From: Streptomyces blattellae
GTDB taxonomy: Bacteria > Actinomycetota > Actinomycetes > Streptomycetales > Streptomycetaceae
Assembly (NCBI RefSeq): GCF_009709555.1
Contig: NZ_WJBG01000106.1
Coordinates: forward strand, 1-64,000
Direction: 5' to 3'
DNA length: 64,000 bases
The notes under the pieces: model-generated
What the model saw: only the letters and a program-made list of their open reading frames with translations
Databases searched by the model: none
Told to the model about the DNA's origin: nothing
Program-made: the position numbers and the translations under genes
Shown: piece after piece, positions 62,961-64,000 of the stretch
Layout: each line of letters starts with the position of its first letter
Numbering within the stretch: position 1 is the stretch's first letter

Positions 62961-64000
62961 ATGAGCCCGGTGTATCCGTTCGACGAGGCCGACACGGCCC
63001 GGGCTGTCCTCGACCGCGAGGGCACGGTGACGGAGTGGAGCGAGGGAGCCCGGCGGCTGCTGGGCTGGAAGGCCGAGGAGGTCGTGGGGCGCCCCGCCGC
63101 CGAGCTGATCCAGGGGCAGCCGCCCGCGGTCCACCCGCCCCACTGGAACGGCAGGGTCACTTTGCGTCATCGTGCGGGCCATACGGTGACCGTGTGGCTG
63201 CTGGTCCACCACCGGCAGCCCGCGTCCGGCGGCACCGGCGACTGGCTCGCGGTCACCCCGCTGGCGGACGACCGGCCCCGGCAGGCCGACGATCCGCTGG
63301 AACATGCGGGCCTGACCCAGTCCCCCTGCGCCGTGGCGATCTACGACGAGCGGCTCCGGCTGCACCGGATCAACGACGCCATGGCCGAGGTGATCGGACT
63401 GCCCGAGGAGCGGGTGCGCGGACTGCGCCTGCCCGAGATCAGCGGCGGCCGACTGGACGGCGAGGAGATCGAGCGGCGGTTGCACCGCGTTCTCACCACC
63501 GGCCGGGGGGACGAACGGGCCTATGTGCCGGTCGGCGTGCACGGCCGGGTCACCGCCTGGCTGACCCGGATGGCGCCGATCACCGATGCCGCGGGGCGGG
63601 CGCGCGGGGTGTGCGTCGCCGTGCACGACTTCACCGAGCAGTTCGCGTCACGCGAGCGGCTCCAGCTGGTCAACGAGGCGAGCGTCCGCATCGGCACCAC
63701 CCTGGACATCACCCGGACGGCACAGGAACTCGCGGACGTGTGCGTGCCCGCGCTCGCCGACTTCGTCAGTGTCGACCTCCTGGACCCGCCCGAGCCCACC
63801 GGCGACCCCGCCGCGGGGCCGGTGACCGCGCCGGTCGCGCTGCGCCGGGCGGCCCATCAGTCGGTCAACCCGGGCAGCCCCGAGGCCGTCCTCAAGCCGG
63901 GCCAGCGGGATGTGTACCCGGCCGCCTCCCCTCAGGCCGACTCCTTGCTGGCCGGCCGGGCCATCGTCGCGACGGTGCCCTCCGGCGATCTCGCCCAGTG
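62961..64000 (+). CDS. PAS/GAF regulatory protein, probably SpoIIE-family phosphatase, cut by window edge
   Basis: The first 346 residues of a longer protein: PAS 1 (about 10-105, RAVLDREGTVTEWSEGARRLLGWK), PAS 2 (about 115-230, VAIYDERLRLHRINDAMAEVIG) and the start of a GAF domain (RLQLVNEASVRIGTTLDITRTAQELADV). That order is typical of Streptomyces PAS-GAF-SpoIIE-HATPase proteins; the catalytic part is not in the window. The ATG at 62961 has GGAG 8 nt upstream. Confidence 0.75.
   Translation, partial: MSPVYPFDEADTARAVLDREGTVTEWSEGARRLLGWKAEEVVGRPAAELIQGQPPAVHPPHWNGRVTLRHRAGHTVTVWLLVHHRQPASGGTGDWLAVTPLADDRPRQADDPLEHAGLTQSPCAVAIYDERLRLHRINDAMAEVIGLPEERVRGLRLPEISGGRLDGEEIERRLHRVLTTGRGDERAYVPVGVHGRVTAWLTRMAPITDAAGRARGVCVAVHDFTEQFASRERLQLVNEASVRIGTTLDITRTAQELADVCVPALADFVSVDLLDPPEPTGDPAAGPVTAPVALRRAAHQSVNPGSPEAVLKPGQRDVYPAASPQADSLLAGRAIVATVPSGDLAQ

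Noticed and set aside
1..64000. CRISPR arrays, rRNA, tRNA, insertion sequences, prophage genes
   Set aside because: No spaced direct repeats, no rRNA or tRNA sequence, and no transposase, integrase or phage structural motifs were seen.

Overview
The window is high-GC DNA with tight GTGA/ATGA start-stop overlaps and a typical Streptomyces gene set: mycothiol-dependent formaldehyde detoxification, subtilisin inhibitor, S1E protease, several SpoIIE phosphatases, many secreted glycoside hydrolases, a CebR box and an ECF41 sigma factor. A Streptomyces chromosome, probably outside the conserved core, is the best reading. I see no rRNA, tRNA, CRISPR array, transposase or integrase. Everything below was read by eye; no database search was run.

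Layout. 0-1.4 kb: leftward S-(hydroxymethyl)mycothiol dehydrogenase (cut by the window edge) and a transketolase-C-like protein. 1.5-7.1 kb: a four-gene rightward operon with a recognisable promoter encoding an Agrobacterium/FasD-type adenylate isopentenyltransferase, a cytokinin-dehydrogenase-like flavoprotein, a LOG phosphoribohydrolase fused to a FabD-like acyltransferase, and an ABC exporter. It resembles the fas cytokinin operon of Rhodococcus fascians but has an unusual fusion and its own exporter. 7.3-16.3 kb: SnoaL-like protein, GH27 alpha-galactosidase with lectin domain, TetR with a divergent secreted beta-propeller, small membrane protein, GH5, and an OtrA-like ribosomal protection protein with an upstream leader ORF. 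16.9-25.1 kb: a complete four-gene Wadjet operon of the DUF2397/2398/TIGR02680/DUF2399 type.

25.4-30.4 kb: phosphoesterase, GT2 glycosyltransferase, methyltransferase, a relic of rml sugar genes, and rmlA. 30.4-36.7 kb: two divergent SpoIIE-family phosphatases and an S1E protease with an acidic hexapeptide-repeat tail. 37.3-43.5 kb: a 71-residue double-glycine peptide followed by a complete NHLP-type export apparatus and no modification enzyme. 43.5-49.2 kb: MFS exporter behind two palindromic operators; Ppx/GppA; a heme-oxygenase-like diiron protein, HemK-like methyltransferase and CDGSH cassette; STAS protein. Several of these are preceded by GGGTAC sigma-B-type -10 motifs, three of them 9-10 nt before the start codon.

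49.2-57.2 kb: subtilisin inhibitor, hypothetical protein, alpha/beta hydrolase, a sigma/zinc-finger/membrane/ricin-lectin fusion, a Doc-like toxin-antitoxin pair with a degenerate active site, a decayed 2OG-Fe(II) oxygenase, and an ECF41 sigma factor translationally coupled to an orphan cytochrome b. 57.2-64 kb: GH9 cellulase under a perfect CebR palindrome, Tat-exported GH2, and the start of another PAS-domain (probably SpoIIE) regulator that leaves the window.
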